Below, piece by piece: positions 1 through 9,465 of a DNA stretch of 64,000 nucleotides; positions within the stretch are counted from its first letter, which is position 1; each line of letters starts with the position of its first letter. The notes below the pieces were generated by a model. It saw only the letters and a program-made list of their open reading frames with translations. It did no database searches and was not told where the DNA came from. The DNA is from Planococcus maritimus (GTDB lineage: Bacteria; Bacillota; Bacilli; Bacillales_A; Planococcaceae): contig NZ_CP016538.2 in NCBI RefSeq assembly GCF_001687625.2, positions 1,208,501 to 1,272,500 of the forward strand, given 5' to 3'. A program made the translations under genes and the position numbers.

Positions 1-55
1 TTCATTTCTTTCCAACCTATATTGTACTGCAATACGCAGAGATTTACAGCATATG

Positions 56-86
56 TTGTGCTGAATTCCAGAGAAAGGGGTATGAT
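56..86 (+). promoter_or_regulatory. Putative menF promoter
   Basis: A TTGTGC -35-like hexamer is followed after 19 bp by TATGAT, about 60 bp before the menF start codon. The spacer is longer than ideal, so the -35 assignment is weak. The -10 is good. No gene is seen between the window start and menF. Confidence 0.4.
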
Positions 87-147
87 AGAAAGTAGAGATT
101 AAAATGTATCGCAGTCAGTTAATGCTGCAGTAAACGGAGGTAATCCG

Positions 148-1539
148 GTGAATTCACAATCGTATTCATCAACTGAACAGATGGAAGCGAACCGCTTTAG
201 CGAGTATCGCTTTTATACAGAAACCATTGAAGTATCGACCATGTCTGCTTTGGCGTTTTTTGAGGCAGGGCAAGAGAAATATGAAGGCAAGCGGATGTTC
301 TGGCAGAATCGGGAGAAGTCCTTTACGCTAGTTGGCCTGGGGCATGCCTATGTTCTCACAGCAGATGATTATAAGGGGCGGTTTAACAACATACAAAAAG
401 ATTGGAAAGCATTGAGTGCCCAATTGGTGAATGAAGAGACAGCCGTTCAGCCAGTGTTATTTGGGGGCTTTTCATTTGATCCTTTGAATGACCAGCCGAG
501 CGAGTGGAGAAATTTCCCTCAGGCTTATTTTGCCGTCCCGACTTTTCAGCTGATTATTAAAGGAGAGCAGGCTTATGTTAGTGTCCACCTGATCACGAAG
601 GCACCGAATAGTTTTGCGGATTTTGAAGCACTTCGGAAAGAACGTGACCGGCTGATTCACGCAGCGCAAGTATCCGAGCCAAAAGCGTATCAAAAGCCCC
701 GAGTCGCCGAAAAGAAAGAATTAAAAAAAGATGAGTATATGCGTTCTATTGAAAAGGTCACTCAAGTGATTCGTTCGGGCGAAGTGGATAAAGTTGTGAT
801 TGCAAGGGCGCTTGGTCTTTGTTTTGATGAAGTCCTATCCCCGGCATCGGCTCTATATCAGGCGGCGAATGAGCAGCCTGAAAGCTTTTTATTCGGCTTG
901 GAAGCAGGAGAGCAATTTTTCTTTGGCGCAACGCCAGAGCGCCTTGTTAAAGTAGAGCAGCAAAAAGCATTGTCTACGTGCTTAGCGGGATCTACACCTC
1001 GTGGACAATCCGTAGAACAAGACGAAGCATTAGGAAAAGCTTTGCTCGGTGATTCCAAAAATCGTTCTGAACATCAATATGTGGTTCAAATGATCGGGGA
1101 TGTATTTAAGGAACATTGTATAGATCCACGGATTCCGCAGCATCCGAAACTGATGAAAATCCGAGATATCCAACATTTATATACTCCGGTAGAAGGGGAA
1201 CTCAAAAATGGCAGTTCGCTACTGGATCTTGTCGAAGCGCTCCATCCTACGCCAGCACTAGGCGGGGAACCGAAACAGCAGGCGCTCAGCTTGATCCGTT
1301 CTTATGAGCCTTTGAATAGAGGCTATTATGCGGCACCGATCGGTTGGATCGATGCGAAAGGCGACGGTGAATTCGCCGTAGCGATTCGCTCGGCGTTATT
1401 GGATGGGGATAAAGCTTATTTATTCGCAGGCGGTGGCATTGTGGCAGATTCTACGCCGGAAGCGGAATACGATGAGACATGGGTGAAGTTCCGCCCAATG
1501 CTTCGTGTACTGGGAGGAAATTTACATGACGAATCGTGA
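148..1539 (+). CDS. menF: Isochorismate synthase MenF
   Basis: Converts chorismate to isochorismate, the first committed step of menaquinone synthesis, in the cytoplasm. The 463-residue protein has the chorismate-binding fold in its C-terminal half (about residues 195-455), including VDKVVIARAL with the presumed catalytic Lys215, FFGATPERL and HPTPALGGEP. The N-terminal half is the less conserved part usual for this family. The GTG start is supported by a strong ribosome-binding site (ACGGAGGTAAT). It is the first gene of a six-gene men operon, and its 3' end overlaps menD by 14 bp, indicating translational coupling. Confidence 0.96.
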   Translation: MNSQSYSSTEQMEANRFSEYRFYTETIEVSTMSALAFFEAGQEKYEGKRMFWQNREKSFTLVGLGHAYVLTADDYKGRFNNIQKDWKALSAQLVNEETAVQPVLFGGFSFDPLNDQPSEWRNFPQAYFAVPTFQLIIKGEQAYVSVHLITKAPNSFADFEALRKERDRLIHAAQVSEPKAYQKPRVAEKKELKKDEYMRSIEKVTQVIRSGEVDKVVIARALGLCFDEVLSPASALYQAANEQPESFLFGLEAGEQFFFGATPERLVKVEQQKALSTCLAGSTPRGQSVEQDEALGKALLGDSKNRSEHQYVVQMIGDVFKEHCIDPRIPQHPKLMKIRDIQHLYTPVEGELKNGSSLLDLVEALHPTPALGGEPKQQALSLIRSYEPLNRGYYAAPIGWIDAKGDGEFAVAIRSALLDGDKAYLFAGGGIVADSTPEAEYDETWVKFRPMLRVLGGNLHDES

Positions 1540-3229
1540 ATTTTTAACTGAATATGTATTAGCTTTTACACATTCTTTGCTCCATGCGGGGGTAACGAAA
1601 GCAGTTATTAGCCCAGGTTCGCGTTCCACTCCACTTGCTTATGCATTCATGAAACAGCAAGGGATTGAGACTTATCGTCAAATAGATGAACGTTCAGCCG
1701 GCTTTTACGCGCTCGGTTTGGCGAAAGCGTCAAACGCCCCGGTCGTTTTGCTTTGTACATCAGGCACTGCAGCAGCTAATTATTTTCCGGCCATCGTAGA
1801 AGCCTATTATGCGCGTGTGCCTCTTATTGTCGTCACGGCAGACCGTCCGCATGAACTGCGCGAAGTTGGGGCCCCGCAAGCAATTAATCAAATCAACTTA
1901 TTCGGATCTCATGTTAAGTGGTCAGTCGATCTGGCACTGCCAGAGCAAGGCAATCATCTGGATTCGTTGAAACGCCATTTGGGGCGTGCCGCCACCTTAG
2001 CTAAAACAGCGCCTAAGGGCCCGGTCCATCTGAATGTGCCATTCCGGGAACCGCTTAGCATTGATTTCGATCAAGCTTATGTAAGTGGCACTGAATTATA
2101 TCGTTTCGAAAGCGGCGAGCGGTTAACTGATAAAGCAGCTGATTTCTTAACAGAAGTGTTCACGCAGTCTCGCGGTCTGCTGATTGCGGGAGAAAACACC
2201 GGTGAGATACCAGTTGAGCAATGGGAATTTATCCGCCGTCTCGGCTGGCCGGTGCTTGCCGATCCGTTGTCGAATTTACGGGCAAATGTGCCAGCGGATC
2301 TTCATGAGCTCATTATCGATTCCTATGATGCGTTGCTGAAAAATGCTGAATTCGCTGATCGTGTAGCGCCGGATGCCGTAGTAAGAATCGGGCCTCAGCC
2401 TGTGTCTAAGCCGCTCAGCTTATTCTTGAGGAAAGCCAAGCCAGCGCGTTATGTCGTGTTGGATGAAAGTCCGATGCTGAGAGATCCACAATCAGCAGCC
2501 ACGCATCATATCCAGCAGCATTTTTCTGCCTTGTGGCAGTTGAAATTGAACGCGAAATCTTCTCATCCGTACTTGAGTCTTTGGATAACAGCACAAAAAT
2601 TGGTGCAGGAGACAATGGAGACTCATTGTCAGGAAGAATTGGACGAAGGGGTGTTAGCAAAAGCCTTTTTCGATGAGCTGAACGATTGCGATTTGACCGT
2701 CAGCAGCAGTATGCCAATCCGGGATGCCGATACGTATTTCCAAACGACGCAGCGGGACGTGCGAATTTTTGCCAACCGCGGCGCTAATGGCATTGATGGG
2801 GTGGTATCGACAGCTTTCGGGATCCAGGCAGCAAACAAACGGCCTGGGTATCTATTGATCGGGGATTTGGCCTTGCTGCATGATTTAAACGGCTTGATCG
2901 CTTCGAAACTGCAGCATGCGGATATGACGATTGTTGTGATGAATAATGACGGCGGCGGGATCTTCTCTTATTTGCCACAGTCGAAAGAAGAGCGCTATTA
3001 TGAGGATCTTTTTGGTACCCCGACCGGGATTCAATTCAAAGCGGCAGCTGAAATGTATGATGCCGAGTACTTCCCTGTAAAAACAACAGCAGAATTGCAG
3101 GCGGCGCTTCGGATGCCGAAAGAAAAACCGGTGCGTATTTTAGAAGTGGCAACAGACCGAGCCAATAACGTAAAGATCCACCGAAAATTGTGGAGCCGGC
3201 TGGATGAGGAGCTAGACGCATGGAATTGA
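1526..3229 (+). CDS. menD: SEPHCHC synthase MenD
   Basis: Thiamine-diphosphate enzyme that adds the succinyl-semialdehyde carbanion of 2-oxoglutarate to isochorismate, giving 2-succinyl-5-enolpyruvyl-6-hydroxy-3-cyclohexene-1-carboxylate. The N-terminal pyrimidine-binding domain starts with SPGSRSTPLAYAF, and the C-terminal diphosphate domain has GDLALLHDLNGL followed by a Mg-binding Asn region. At 567 residues it has normal family length. I chose ATG 1526 because GGGAGGAA lies 6-8 bp upstream. An in-frame GTG at 1505 has no ribosome-binding site. It overlaps menF by 14 bp and menH by 10 bp. Confidence 0.96.
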   Translation: MTNREFLTEYVLAFTHSLLHAGVTKAVISPGSRSTPLAYAFMKQQGIETYRQIDERSAGFYALGLAKASNAPVVLLCTSGTAAANYFPAIVEAYYARVPLIVVTADRPHELREVGAPQAINQINLFGSHVKWSVDLALPEQGNHLDSLKRHLGRAATLAKTAPKGPVHLNVPFREPLSIDFDQAYVSGTELYRFESGERLTDKAADFLTEVFTQSRGLLIAGENTGEIPVEQWEFIRRLGWPVLADPLSNLRANVPADLHELIIDSYDALLKNAEFADRVAPDAVVRIGPQPVSKPLSLFLRKAKPARYVVLDESPMLRDPQSAATHHIQQHFSALWQLKLNAKSSHPYLSLWITAQKLVQETMETHCQEELDEGVLAKAFFDELNDCDLTVSSSMPIRDADTYFQTTQRDVRIFANRGANGIDGVVSTAFGIQAANKRPGYLLIGDLALLHDLNGLIASKLQHADMTIVVMNNDGGGIFSYLPQSKEERYYEDLFGTPTGIQFKAAAEMYDAEYFPVKTTAELQAALRMPKEKPVRILEVATDRANNVKIHRKLWSRLDEELDAWN

Positions 3230-4032
3230 TGGCCAATGGGATCCGCTACCATATTGAAATGACAGGAGATGAAGACTGTCCTGTTTTGGTCCTGCTGCAC
3301 GGTTTTACGGGCAGCACGGCCACATGGAACCCGGTAATCGAACACTGGCCTGATTTCCGTGTAGTGGCAATTGATTTGATAGGCCATGGCAAATCGGATA
3401 GCCCGACAGATAAAAACCGTTATGCCATGGAGCGGCAATTAGAGGACCTGGAAAGCATTTTTGAAAAATTGGATTTGAATGGATTTAGCTTGCTTGGCTA
3501 TTCGATGGGCGGGCGCACAGCACTTGCGTATGCTTGTGAATATCCAGACAGAATTAATGAGCTTATTTTAGAAAGCGCGTCACCCGGCTTGCTGCTGGAA
3601 GCCGAAAGATTACAGCGGCAAGAGGCGGATGCCCGACTGGCACAAGAAATTTTGAAATTTGGTATTAAGCCTTTTGTTGCCAAATGGGAAAATATTTCGT
3701 TGTTTGATAGCCAGAAATCTTTACCCAAAAACGTGCAGCAACAAATAAGACAAGAACGGCTAGCCCAATCTGCACAAGGATTATCGAATAGTTTGCTTGG
3801 CATGGGCACAGGTTCACAGCGTTCTTACTGGAATTGCTTGCAAGATCTAAACGTACCGGTGTTGCTGTTAACCGGGGAACTGGATTCGAAGTTTTGCGCC
3901 ATTGCCCAGAGGGTGCAGCAATTATTGCCGAATGCGGAACACCGTATCATTTCAGCAGGACATGCGATTCATGTGGAAAAACCGGCTGAATTTGCTACAA
4001 TGGTTATGGAACGATTAAATCAGAATTACTGA
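3220..4032 (+). CDS. menH: SHCHC synthase MenH (alpha/beta hydrolase)
   Basis: Eliminates pyruvate from the MenD product to give 2-succinyl-6-hydroxy-2,4-cyclohexadiene-1-carboxylate. The 270-residue alpha/beta hydrolase has the oxyanion motif LHGFTGS, the nucleophile elbow GYSMGGR (Ser95) and a C-terminal [10 protein letters not shown] catalytic His. Start ATG 3220 follows AGGAG and overlaps the end of menD by 10 bp. The B. subtilis counterpart is YtxM. Position between menD and menB and the intact triad make the assignment firm. Confidence 0.93.
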   Translation: MELMANGIRYHIEMTGDEDCPVLVLLHGFTGSTATWNPVIEHWPDFRVVAIDLIGHGKSDSPTDKNRYAMERQLEDLESIFEKLDLNGFSLLGYSMGGRTALAYACEYPDRINELILESASPGLLLEAERLQRQEADARLAQEILKFGIKPFVAKWENISLFDSQKSLPKNVQQQIRQERLAQSAQGLSNSLLGMGTGSQRSYWNCLQDLNVPVLLLTGELDSKFCAIAQRVQQLLPNAEHRIISAGHAIHVEKPAEFATMVMERLNQNY

Positions 4033-4043
4033 GGAGGACTAGA

Positions 4044-4865
4044 ATGTCAACACGTCAATGGGTTACAGAACTTACATATGAAGACATTAAATACGAAACA
4101 TATAATGGGATTGCGAAAATCACCATTAACCGTCCGGAAGTGCGCAATGCCTTCCGTCCGAAAACGGTTCACGAATTGATCGACGCGTTTTCACGTGCGC
4201 GTGACAACTCTGATGTTGGGGTCATCGTCTTGACAGGCGAAGGCGAAAAAGCATTCTGTTCAGGCGGAGACCAATCTGTCCGTGGACACGGCGGTTATGT
4301 CGGGGAAGATGAAATCCCGCGTCTTAACGTCCTGGACTTGCAGCGCTTGATCCGCGTCATTCCAAAACCGGTTGTCGCAATGGTTGCTGGATTCGCAATC
4401 GGCGGCGGACACGTACTTCACGTTGTTTGTGATTTGACGATTGCAGCGGATAACGCACGTTTCGGCCAAACAGGACCGCGCGTCGGTTCATTTGATGCAG
4501 GCTACGGCTCTGGCTATCTAGCGCGTATCATCGGGCACAAGAAAGCACGCGAAATCTGGTATTTGTGCCGTCAGTACGATGCACAAGAAGCGCTGGATAT
4601 GGGCCTTGTCAACACAGTCGTACCTTACGAGCAATTGGAAGACGAGACGGTGAAATGGTGCGAGGAAATGCTCGAAATGAGCCCGACTGCATTGCGCTTC
4701 GTCAAAGCAGCGATGAATGCGGATACGGACGGCCTTGCTGGGCTTCAGCAAATGGCTGGCGATGCAACATTGCTTTACTACACTACGGATGAAGCAAAAG
4801 AAGGCCGCGATGCGTTCAAAGAAAAACGCAAACCGGACTTTGGCCAATTCCCACGTTTCCCTTGA
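4044..4865 (+). CDS. menB: 1,4-dihydroxy-2-naphthoyl-CoA synthase MenB
   Basis: Crotonase-fold enzyme that cyclises o-succinylbenzoyl-CoA to the naphthoate ring. Characteristic segments are [29 protein letters not shown], the oxyanion loop [10 protein letters not shown] and [21 protein letters not shown]. At 273 residues it matches family length. GAGGAGGAC precedes the ATG, and only 11 bp separate it from menH. It sits before MenE in gene order although it acts after it. A hairpin with a T-run follows and may reduce read-through into menE-menC. Confidence 0.97.
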   Translation: MSTRQWVTELTYEDIKYETYNGIAKITINRPEVRNAFRPKTVHELIDAFSRARDNSDVGVIVLTGEGEKAFCSGGDQSVRGHGGYVGEDEIPRLNVLDLQRLIRVIPKPVVAMVAGFAIGGGHVLHVVCDLTIAADNARFGQTGPRVGSFDAGYGSGYLARIIGHKKAREIWYLCRQYDAQEALDMGLVNTVVPYEQLEDETVKWCEEMLEMSPTALRFVKAAMNADTDGLAGLQQMAGDATLLYYTTDEAKEGRDAFKEKRKPDFGQFPRFP

Positions 4866-4882
4866 TTATATGAATGAATTGA

Positions 4883-4910
4883 GCTGTCTTCTTCGGAGGC
4901 AGCTTTTTTT
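4883..4910 (+). terminator. Intra-operon hairpin with T-run (attenuator-like)
   Basis: A 9-bp stem (GCTGTCTTC/GAGGCAGC with G-T pairs) is followed directly by seven T between menB and menE. It has the form of a rho-independent terminator but menE-menC lie downstream on the same strand. It is probably a partial terminator that lowers menE-menC expression, or else menE has its own promoter. Confidence 0.6.
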
Positions 4911-4944
4911 CAATCAATCGGCTATAAAAGAAAGGATTTTGAAG

Positions 4945-6375
4945 ATGACTTATCCGAATTGGTTGACTCAACGTGCTTATGTGACGGGCAATCAACTGGC
5001 TTTATCATTTAGTGAGGATAACTGGACATTCGCAGAAATAAACGCTATCGCACTTGACTATGCCGGAAAACTGGCGCATTTTGGCATCACGGAACAATCA
5101 CGAGTGGCTTTATTGGCGAAATCGAATGCTGAAGCGGTTTTTGTCATGTATGGCTGCTTACATCTTGGCTGTGAAATGGTCATGCTCAATGAACGGCTCG
5201 CCGCAGCGGAACTGGCTTATCAAATCGAAGATGCGGGCGTGGACCGAGTATTTGCGGATGCTGAATTAATCGAAAAAGTGTTGTCGGCAAAGCCGGTTTC
5301 GTTCGAACAATTAAAACAAGCACAACCTGCTGAGTTTAACTTAATAGCGGAATGGGAGAAAGACAGAACTATTTCGATCATGTACACATCAGGAACGACG
5401 GGTCAGCCAAAAGGGGTTAGGCAAACCGCTGAAAACCATTTTTCGAGCGCGGTGTCTTCTGCTCTGAATTTAGGCATTGCTCCTGATGACGTTTGGTTAT
5501 GTACGGTGCCCTTGTTTCACATTAGCGGCTTTTCGATTTTGATGCGCTCGCTCGTCTACGGCATGGGGGTTCGGCTTTACGACAAGTTCGACGCTTCGTC
5601 GTGTGCGGAGGAATTGTGCAAGGGGCATGTGACGCATAGTTCGATGGTCGGTGTGACGCTTGACCAAGTATTGCGGGAAATCGAGCAACGCGAATTACGG
5701 GTATCTTCGCGTTTCAAGCAAATTCTGGCGGGTGGTGGCCCAGTGCCGGTGTCTTATTTGCAACGGGCGGAAGCGCATGGTATTCAAGTGCTCCAAACTT
5801 ATGGCATGACGGAAACGTCGTCACAGACGACGACCTTGCAGCCGGCTGATGCGAAAACGAAAATCGGTTCCGCTGGAAAACCTTTGTTTTTGTATCAAGT
5901 GAAAATCGATGGGGCAAAACCGGGGGAAGCGGGAGAAATTTTGATTAAAGGGCCACAAGTGACCCCGGGATACATCGGACGTTTTAAAGAACGTACTGTC
6001 CAACAAGACGGCTGGCTCGCGACGGGCGATATCGGTTATCTGGACGCAGAAGGGTTTTTATTCGTAGTCGACAGGCGTTCGGATATGCTGGTTTCTGGTG
6101 GTGAAAATGTCTATCCGGCTGAAATCGAAAACGTTTTAATGGCGCATCCATCTGTACGTGAAGCTGGAGTTTGTGCAATGGCAGATAGCAAATGGGGCGA
6201 AGTGCCGGCAGCGTTTGTCGTGCTTGAAAACCCGCAGATGCTAGAGGAACTCGCGGATTTTTGCCGCGGCAAGCTGGCTGGTTATAAAGTGCCGAAACTG
6301 TTCAAGCTAGTGGATGAGCTGCCGCGAAATGCGTCGAATAAACTGCTTAGAAGGGAATTGAAGCAATGGCTGTAA
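4945..6375 (+). CDS. menE: o-succinylbenzoate--CoA ligase MenE
   Basis: ATP-dependent acyl-CoA ligase of the ANL superfamily that activates o-succinylbenzoate for MenB. The AMP-binding signature MYTSGTTGQPKG, the A5 motif QTYGMTETSS, the hinge region ATGDIGYLD / VVDRRSDMLVSGGENVYP and a C-terminal catalytic Lys region (PRNASNKLLRREL) are all present. Start ATG 4945 follows AAAGGA, giving 476 residues, a normal length. The frame is open back to 4717, but that stretch overlaps menB and has no ribosome-binding site. The 3' end overlaps menC by 10 bp. Confidence 0.95.
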   Translation: MTYPNWLTQRAYVTGNQLALSFSEDNWTFAEINAIALDYAGKLAHFGITEQSRVALLAKSNAEAVFVMYGCLHLGCEMVMLNERLAAAELAYQIEDAGVDRVFADAELIEKVLSAKPVSFEQLKQAQPAEFNLIAEWEKDRTISIMYTSGTTGQPKGVRQTAENHFSSAVSSALNLGIAPDDVWLCTVPLFHISGFSILMRSLVYGMGVRLYDKFDASSCAEELCKGHVTHSSMVGVTLDQVLREIEQRELRVSSRFKQILAGGGPVPVSYLQRAEAHGIQVLQTYGMTETSSQTTTLQPADAKTKIGSAGKPLFLYQVKIDGAKPGEAGEILIKGPQVTPGYIGRFKERTVQQDGWLATGDIGYLDAEGFLFVVDRRSDMLVSGGENVYPAEIENVLMAHPSVREAGVCAMADSKWGEVPAAFVVLENPQMLEELADFCRGKLAGYKVPKLFKLVDELPRNASNKLLRRELKQWL

Positions 6376-7430
6376 GAATCGCAGACATCCAATTCCATAA
6401 AGTGAAAAAGCCATTGAATCAGCCTTTTGTGACTGTCTTGCAGAGAGTGGAGGAGCGGGAAGCTACAGTGGTGATCGTCCAGGATGAGGATGGGCAAGAG
6501 GGCTACGGGGAATGTGTGGCGTTTGATACGCCTTGGTATACCTCAGAGACAGTTGTCGGCAGCCGTTTTATTATGGATACCGTATTGATGCCATTGCTTA
6601 AGGGACAGTTGTTGGACCATCCTACTGACGCAGCGCGGCTGTTTTCAAAAGTGAAAGGCAACCAGATGGCGAAAGCGGCCATGGAGATGGCTGTCTGGGA
6701 TTTATTCGCCAAGCAAAAAGGCCTGCCGCTCTATGAGTATGTCGGAGGAGTTCAAAGGCCAGTGCCTGCGGGTGTGGTGGTCGCTGGAAGCAATGATCAA
6801 TTGGTTGAGAATGTAGAAGCAGCCATAGAGCGTGGATACCGGCGCATCAAATTGAAAATTTCACCTGCAACCGATGCCGTAATGCTCAAAGAGATAGTAG
6901 CGGCGCATGCCGAAATATCTTTCTACGCTGATGCCAATGGCAGTTTTTCAGGATTGGCGCTAGAGGAGTTGCTGCCATTTGATGAGGCCGGATTTGCATT
7001 AATTGAGCAGCCGTACGGTGAACAGGAATGGACAGCCCACCGAATGGCCAGGGCGAACATGAAAACGCCGATTTGTCTGGATGAAAGCATTCATAGCTTG
7101 GAGGATGTGAAGCGTATGACAGAACAACAGGCTGGCGATATCGTCGTCTTGAAAATGGGGCGTCTTGGTGGCTGGGCGGAAACTTTGAAAATTGTCGAGT
7201 TCTGCAAACAGTCACAGATTGAAATGTGGGTCGGCGGCATGATCGAGTTTGGCATTTCGAAAGCGCATAATTTGGCGCTTGCTTCTTTACCGGAAATTAA
7301 GCTGACGGGTGATTTCTCAGACTCGGGCCATTTTTGGCAAACCGATATTGTTTCTCCGGAAATTCACGTGGAGCATGGGGAAATCAAACTTAGCGAACGC
7401 CCAGGAATCGGGTATCAGCTGAATATATAA
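6366..7430 (+). CDS. menC: o-succinylbenzoate synthase MenC
   Basis: Enolase-superfamily dehydratase that makes o-succinylbenzoate from SHCHC. The KxK catalytic motif (RIKLKIS), metal ligands in YADANGSF, IEQPYGE and CLDESI, and the second catalytic Lys in VLKMGRLGG are visible. It has 354 residues. The start codon overlaps the end of menE, so the two are likely translationally coupled. It is the last gene of the men operon and is followed by a strong bidirectional terminator. Confidence 0.94.
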   Translation: MAVRIADIQFHKVKKPLNQPFVTVLQRVEEREATVVIVQDEDGQEGYGECVAFDTPWYTSETVVGSRFIMDTVLMPLLKGQLLDHPTDAARLFSKVKGNQMAKAAMEMAVWDLFAKQKGLPLYEYVGGVQRPVPAGVVVAGSNDQLVENVEAAIERGYRRIKLKISPATDAVMLKEIVAAHAEISFYADANGSFSGLALEELLPFDEAGFALIEQPYGEQEWTAHRMARANMKTPICLDESIHSLEDVKRMTEQQAGDIVVLKMGRLGGWAETLKIVEFCKQSQIEMWVGGMIEFGISKAHNLALASLPEIKLTGDFSDSGHFWQTDIVSPEIHVEHGEIKLSERPGIGYQLNI

Positions 7431-7460
7431 AAAAACTCGCCGGCTATTCGGCGAGTTTTT
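7431..7460. terminator. Bidirectional terminator between menC and znuA
   Basis: AAAAACTCGCCG pairs with CGGCGAGTTTTT around a 6-nt loop. T-runs exist on both strands, so it can end the men operon and the converging znuA transcript. Confidence 0.9.
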
Positions 7461-7461
7461 G

Positions 7462-8502
7462 CTATTTCAATACGGTTTCGAGTGCTTGAAGATTTTTTTC
7501 CATCAAAGTGAAATACGTTTCGTCGTTGTCGATGTTTTCTTGAGTCAGCACACCGAGGTTATGCATTTCGATCGCTTCGGCCCCGACTTCCTTTTGGATG
7601 ACTTCCGTCAAATTCGAGGAGACGTTTTGCTCGAAGACGATATATTGGATGTCTTTCTCGCGAGCCATGTCGACGATTTCCGTCAATTCTTTCTGGGACG
7701 GTTCATCTTGGCTATTCAATCCTGCGACGGCGACTTGTTCAAATCCATAAGGTTCGGCCAGATAGCCGAAAGCCGCGTGTGACACGAAAAAGGTATCGCG
7801 TTCGACTTTTGTGTGTAGATTTTGGAAGGATTCATCGAGCGTTTCGAGTTCTGCGACGAGCTCTTCGTAATTTTCCTCAAATTGTTCTGCGCCTTGTGGG
7901 TCTTGCTCGATTAGGGAATCACGGACAGAAGCAGCGAGTTCTTGGCTTAATACTGGGGAGATCCACACGTGTGGGTCGGTGGAGCCATGGTCATGCCCTT
8001 CATGGCCGCTCTCTTCCTCTTGGCTTTCGCCTTCTCCAGCATGGCCATCCTCTTCGTGTTCATGTGCATCCTCCTCTTCATGGCCGTGTTCGTCCTCTGT
8101 ATGTGTACCTGCCGCGTCTTCGAGTTGTTCATCGGATATGCCATCTGCGGTTACGACAAATTCAAGGTCTTCGTTTTGCAGCGTTTCCTGTGCGCTGTCG
8201 ATGAAGCCTTCAAGGCCTAATCCGACATAAAAGAGCAAGTCGGCGTCTGCCATATTGATCATGTCTTTTTGAGTCGGTTCAAAACTGTGTTCGTTTGCTC
8301 CAGCTGGATAAACCGATTTAACATCGACGCGATCGCCGCCTATGCGTTCTGCAAAATAGACTAGCGGGTAAACGGTCGCATAAACATCGAGCTTTCCTTC
8401 CGCTGCTTCATCTTCCGCTCCGTTGCCGGGTTCTGTGGTATTGCCACACGCGGCTAGCAATGAAATAAGTGCGATTCCCGATAATGCTGCTAATTTCTTC
8501 AT
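7462..8502 (-). CDS. znuA: Zinc ABC transporter substrate-binding lipoprotein (ZnuA/AdcA type)
   Basis: Captures zinc outside the membrane for an ABC importer. The N-terminus is a lipoprotein signal with lipobox LLAAC (lipid-modified Cys19). The cluster A-I fold shows EHSFEPT (His72), DPHVW (His178) and VSHAAFGYLAEPYG ligands. Residues about 134-178 form a His/Glu-rich loop typical of zinc rather than manganese binding proteins. Start ATG is preceded by GGAGGG. No permease or ATPase gene is adjacent, so it is an orphan binding protein. A Zur-like operator lies about 40 bp upstream of the start. YidD is encoded upstream on the same strand. Confidence 0.92.
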   Translation of the reverse strand: MKKLAALSGIALISLLAACGNTTEPGNGAEDEAAEGKLDVYATVYPLVYFAERIGGDRVDVKSVYPAGANEHSFEPTQKDMINMADADLLFYVGLGLEGFIDSAQETLQNEDLEFVVTADGISDEQLEDAAGTHTEDEHGHEEEDAHEHEEDGHAGEGESQEEESGHEGHDHGSTDPHVWISPVLSQELAASVRDSLIEQDPQGAEQFEENYEELVAELETLDESFQNLHTKVERDTFFVSHAAFGYLAEPYGFEQVAVAGLNSQDEPSQKELTEIVDMAREKDIQYIVFEQNVSSNLTEVIQKEVGAEAIEMHNLGVLTQENIDNDETYFTLMEKNLQALETVLK

Positions 8503-8538
8503 ATTAAATGTCCCTCCGAGTTTTTGGTGAATGATAAA

Positions 8539-8553
8539 ATGTAATCATTACGT
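8539..8553 (-). promoter_or_regulatory. Putative Zur operator of znuA
   Basis: GTAAT-C-ATTAC is a perfect inverted repeat. Read on the znuA strand the 15-mer agrees at 12 positions with the B. subtilis Zur box TCGTAATnATTACGA (consensus from memory). Its position upstream of a zinc-binding lipoprotein supports zinc repression. Confidence 0.72.
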
Positions 8554-8609
8554 TTTATTGACTCTTAGAATCATACAATAGAACGCTCTTGAACACAAGA
8601 AAAACCCGC

Positions 8610-8840
8610 CTATTTTTTAGGGGGCCATTCTTCGGGGACAAAATCTACTCCGCCTTTATGGAACGGATGGCAGCTCAATATGCGACGAGTTGCGAGATAG
8701 CCGCCTTTTAAAGCTCCGTGTTTTTCTACGGCTTCAATGCCGTAATGAGAGCAAGTTGGATAGAACCTGCAGCTCGGCGGGGACAAGGGAGAGATGAAGC
8801 GTTGATAAAAACGGAACAATTTGATCAATGCAGTTTTCAT
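8610..8840 (-). CDS. yidD: Membrane protein insertion efficiency factor YidD
   Basis: Small membrane-associated protein that assists YidC/SpoIIIJ-dependent insertion (B. subtilis YtjA). All 76 residues match the family: [38 protein letters not shown] and GGVDFVP. It has no classical signal peptide but an amphipathic N-terminus. It lies upstream of znuA on the same strand with about 107 bp between. An imperfect GC hairpin with T-run near its stop may be a weak terminator. Confidence 0.93.
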   Translation of the reverse strand: MKTALIKLFRFYQRFISPLSPPSCRFYPTCSHYGIEAVEKHGALKGGYLATRRILSCHPFHKGGVDFVPEEWPPKK

Positions 8841-8881
8841 GGTGAGACCACTTCTTTCTCGTTTGATTGAGATTCGTTGAT

Positions 8882-8907
8882 GTTTATTGTAGAGCTTTCA
8901 GAGGTAA
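8882..8907 (+). promoter_or_regulatory. Sigma-B-like promoter of dps
   Basis: GTTTAT, 14 bp, AGGTAA resembles the sigma-B pattern GTTTAA-N12-14-GGGTAT (5/6 and 4/6). A sigma-A alternative, TTGTAG-16 bp-TATAAA (8887-8914), overlaps it. In B. subtilis dps is a sigma-B gene, which favours the first reading. Confidence 0.4.
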
Positions 8908-8951
8908 TTATAAAGCATAGGAACTTATTAAAAAATGGAGAGTGATGTCTT

Positions 8952-9398
8952 GTGTCAACAGCTTTAAATGAAGAATTAAATGTTCAAGTCGCTTCGTGGT
9001 CAGTAATTTATACGAAATTACATAATTTCCACTGGTATGTTAAAGGGCCTTCTTTCTTTACTTTGCACGTGAAATTTGAAGAACTATATAACGAGGCGAC
9101 GCTTCATATGGATGAAATTGCGGAGCGCTTGCTGGCACTAGGCGGGAAGCCTGTTGCGACGATGAAAGAACAACTTGAACTGTCGGTCGTCGATGAAGCG
9201 ACAAGCAGCGAAAGCGCGGAGCAAATGGTCGATAACATCGTTTCCGATTATGACAAAATCATGAAATCTTTGAAAAAGGGAATGGAACTCGCCTCTCAAG
9301 ACGGTGATGACATGACAGAAGACATGTTCAATGCCATTCATCAAAACTTGGAAAAGCATTCCTGGATGCTGTCTGCATTTCTTGGCGAAAAGAAGTAG
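8952..9398 (+). CDS. dps: Dps-family ferritin-like DNA-protection protein
   Basis: Oxidises and stores iron in a 12-subunit shell and protects DNA in stress and stationary phase. The 148-residue four-helix protein has the Dps ferroxidase signature spanning two subunits (HNFHWYVKG and [14 protein letters not shown]). The start is GTG 8952, preceded by GGAG. It is transcribed divergently from yidD and ends in its own terminator before ytkD. A sigma-B-like promoter lies upstream. Confidence 0.94.
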   Translation: MSTALNEELNVQVASWSVIYTKLHNFHWYVKGPSFFTLHVKFEELYNEATLHMDEIAERLLALGGKPVATMKEQLELSVVDEATSSESAEQMVDNIVSDYDKIMKSLKKGMELASQDGDDMTEDMFNAIHQNLEKHSWMLSAFLGEKK

Positions 9399-9412
9399 AA
9401 TAGAAGAAATGG

Positions 9413-9444
9413 GCGTACGACCGATAGCCGGTTGTACGCTTTTT
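9413..9444 (+). terminator. Terminator of dps
   Basis: GCGTACGAC pairs with GTTGTACGC (one G-T pair) and five T follow. It lies between dps and ytkD. Confidence 0.8.
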
Positions 9445-9465
9445 CTGAAGCCGGGAGGATGTTCG

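Noticed and set aside
7979-8230. Open frames antisense to znuA
   Set aside because: Shadows of the His/Glu-rich loop. They lack start signals and fit no family.
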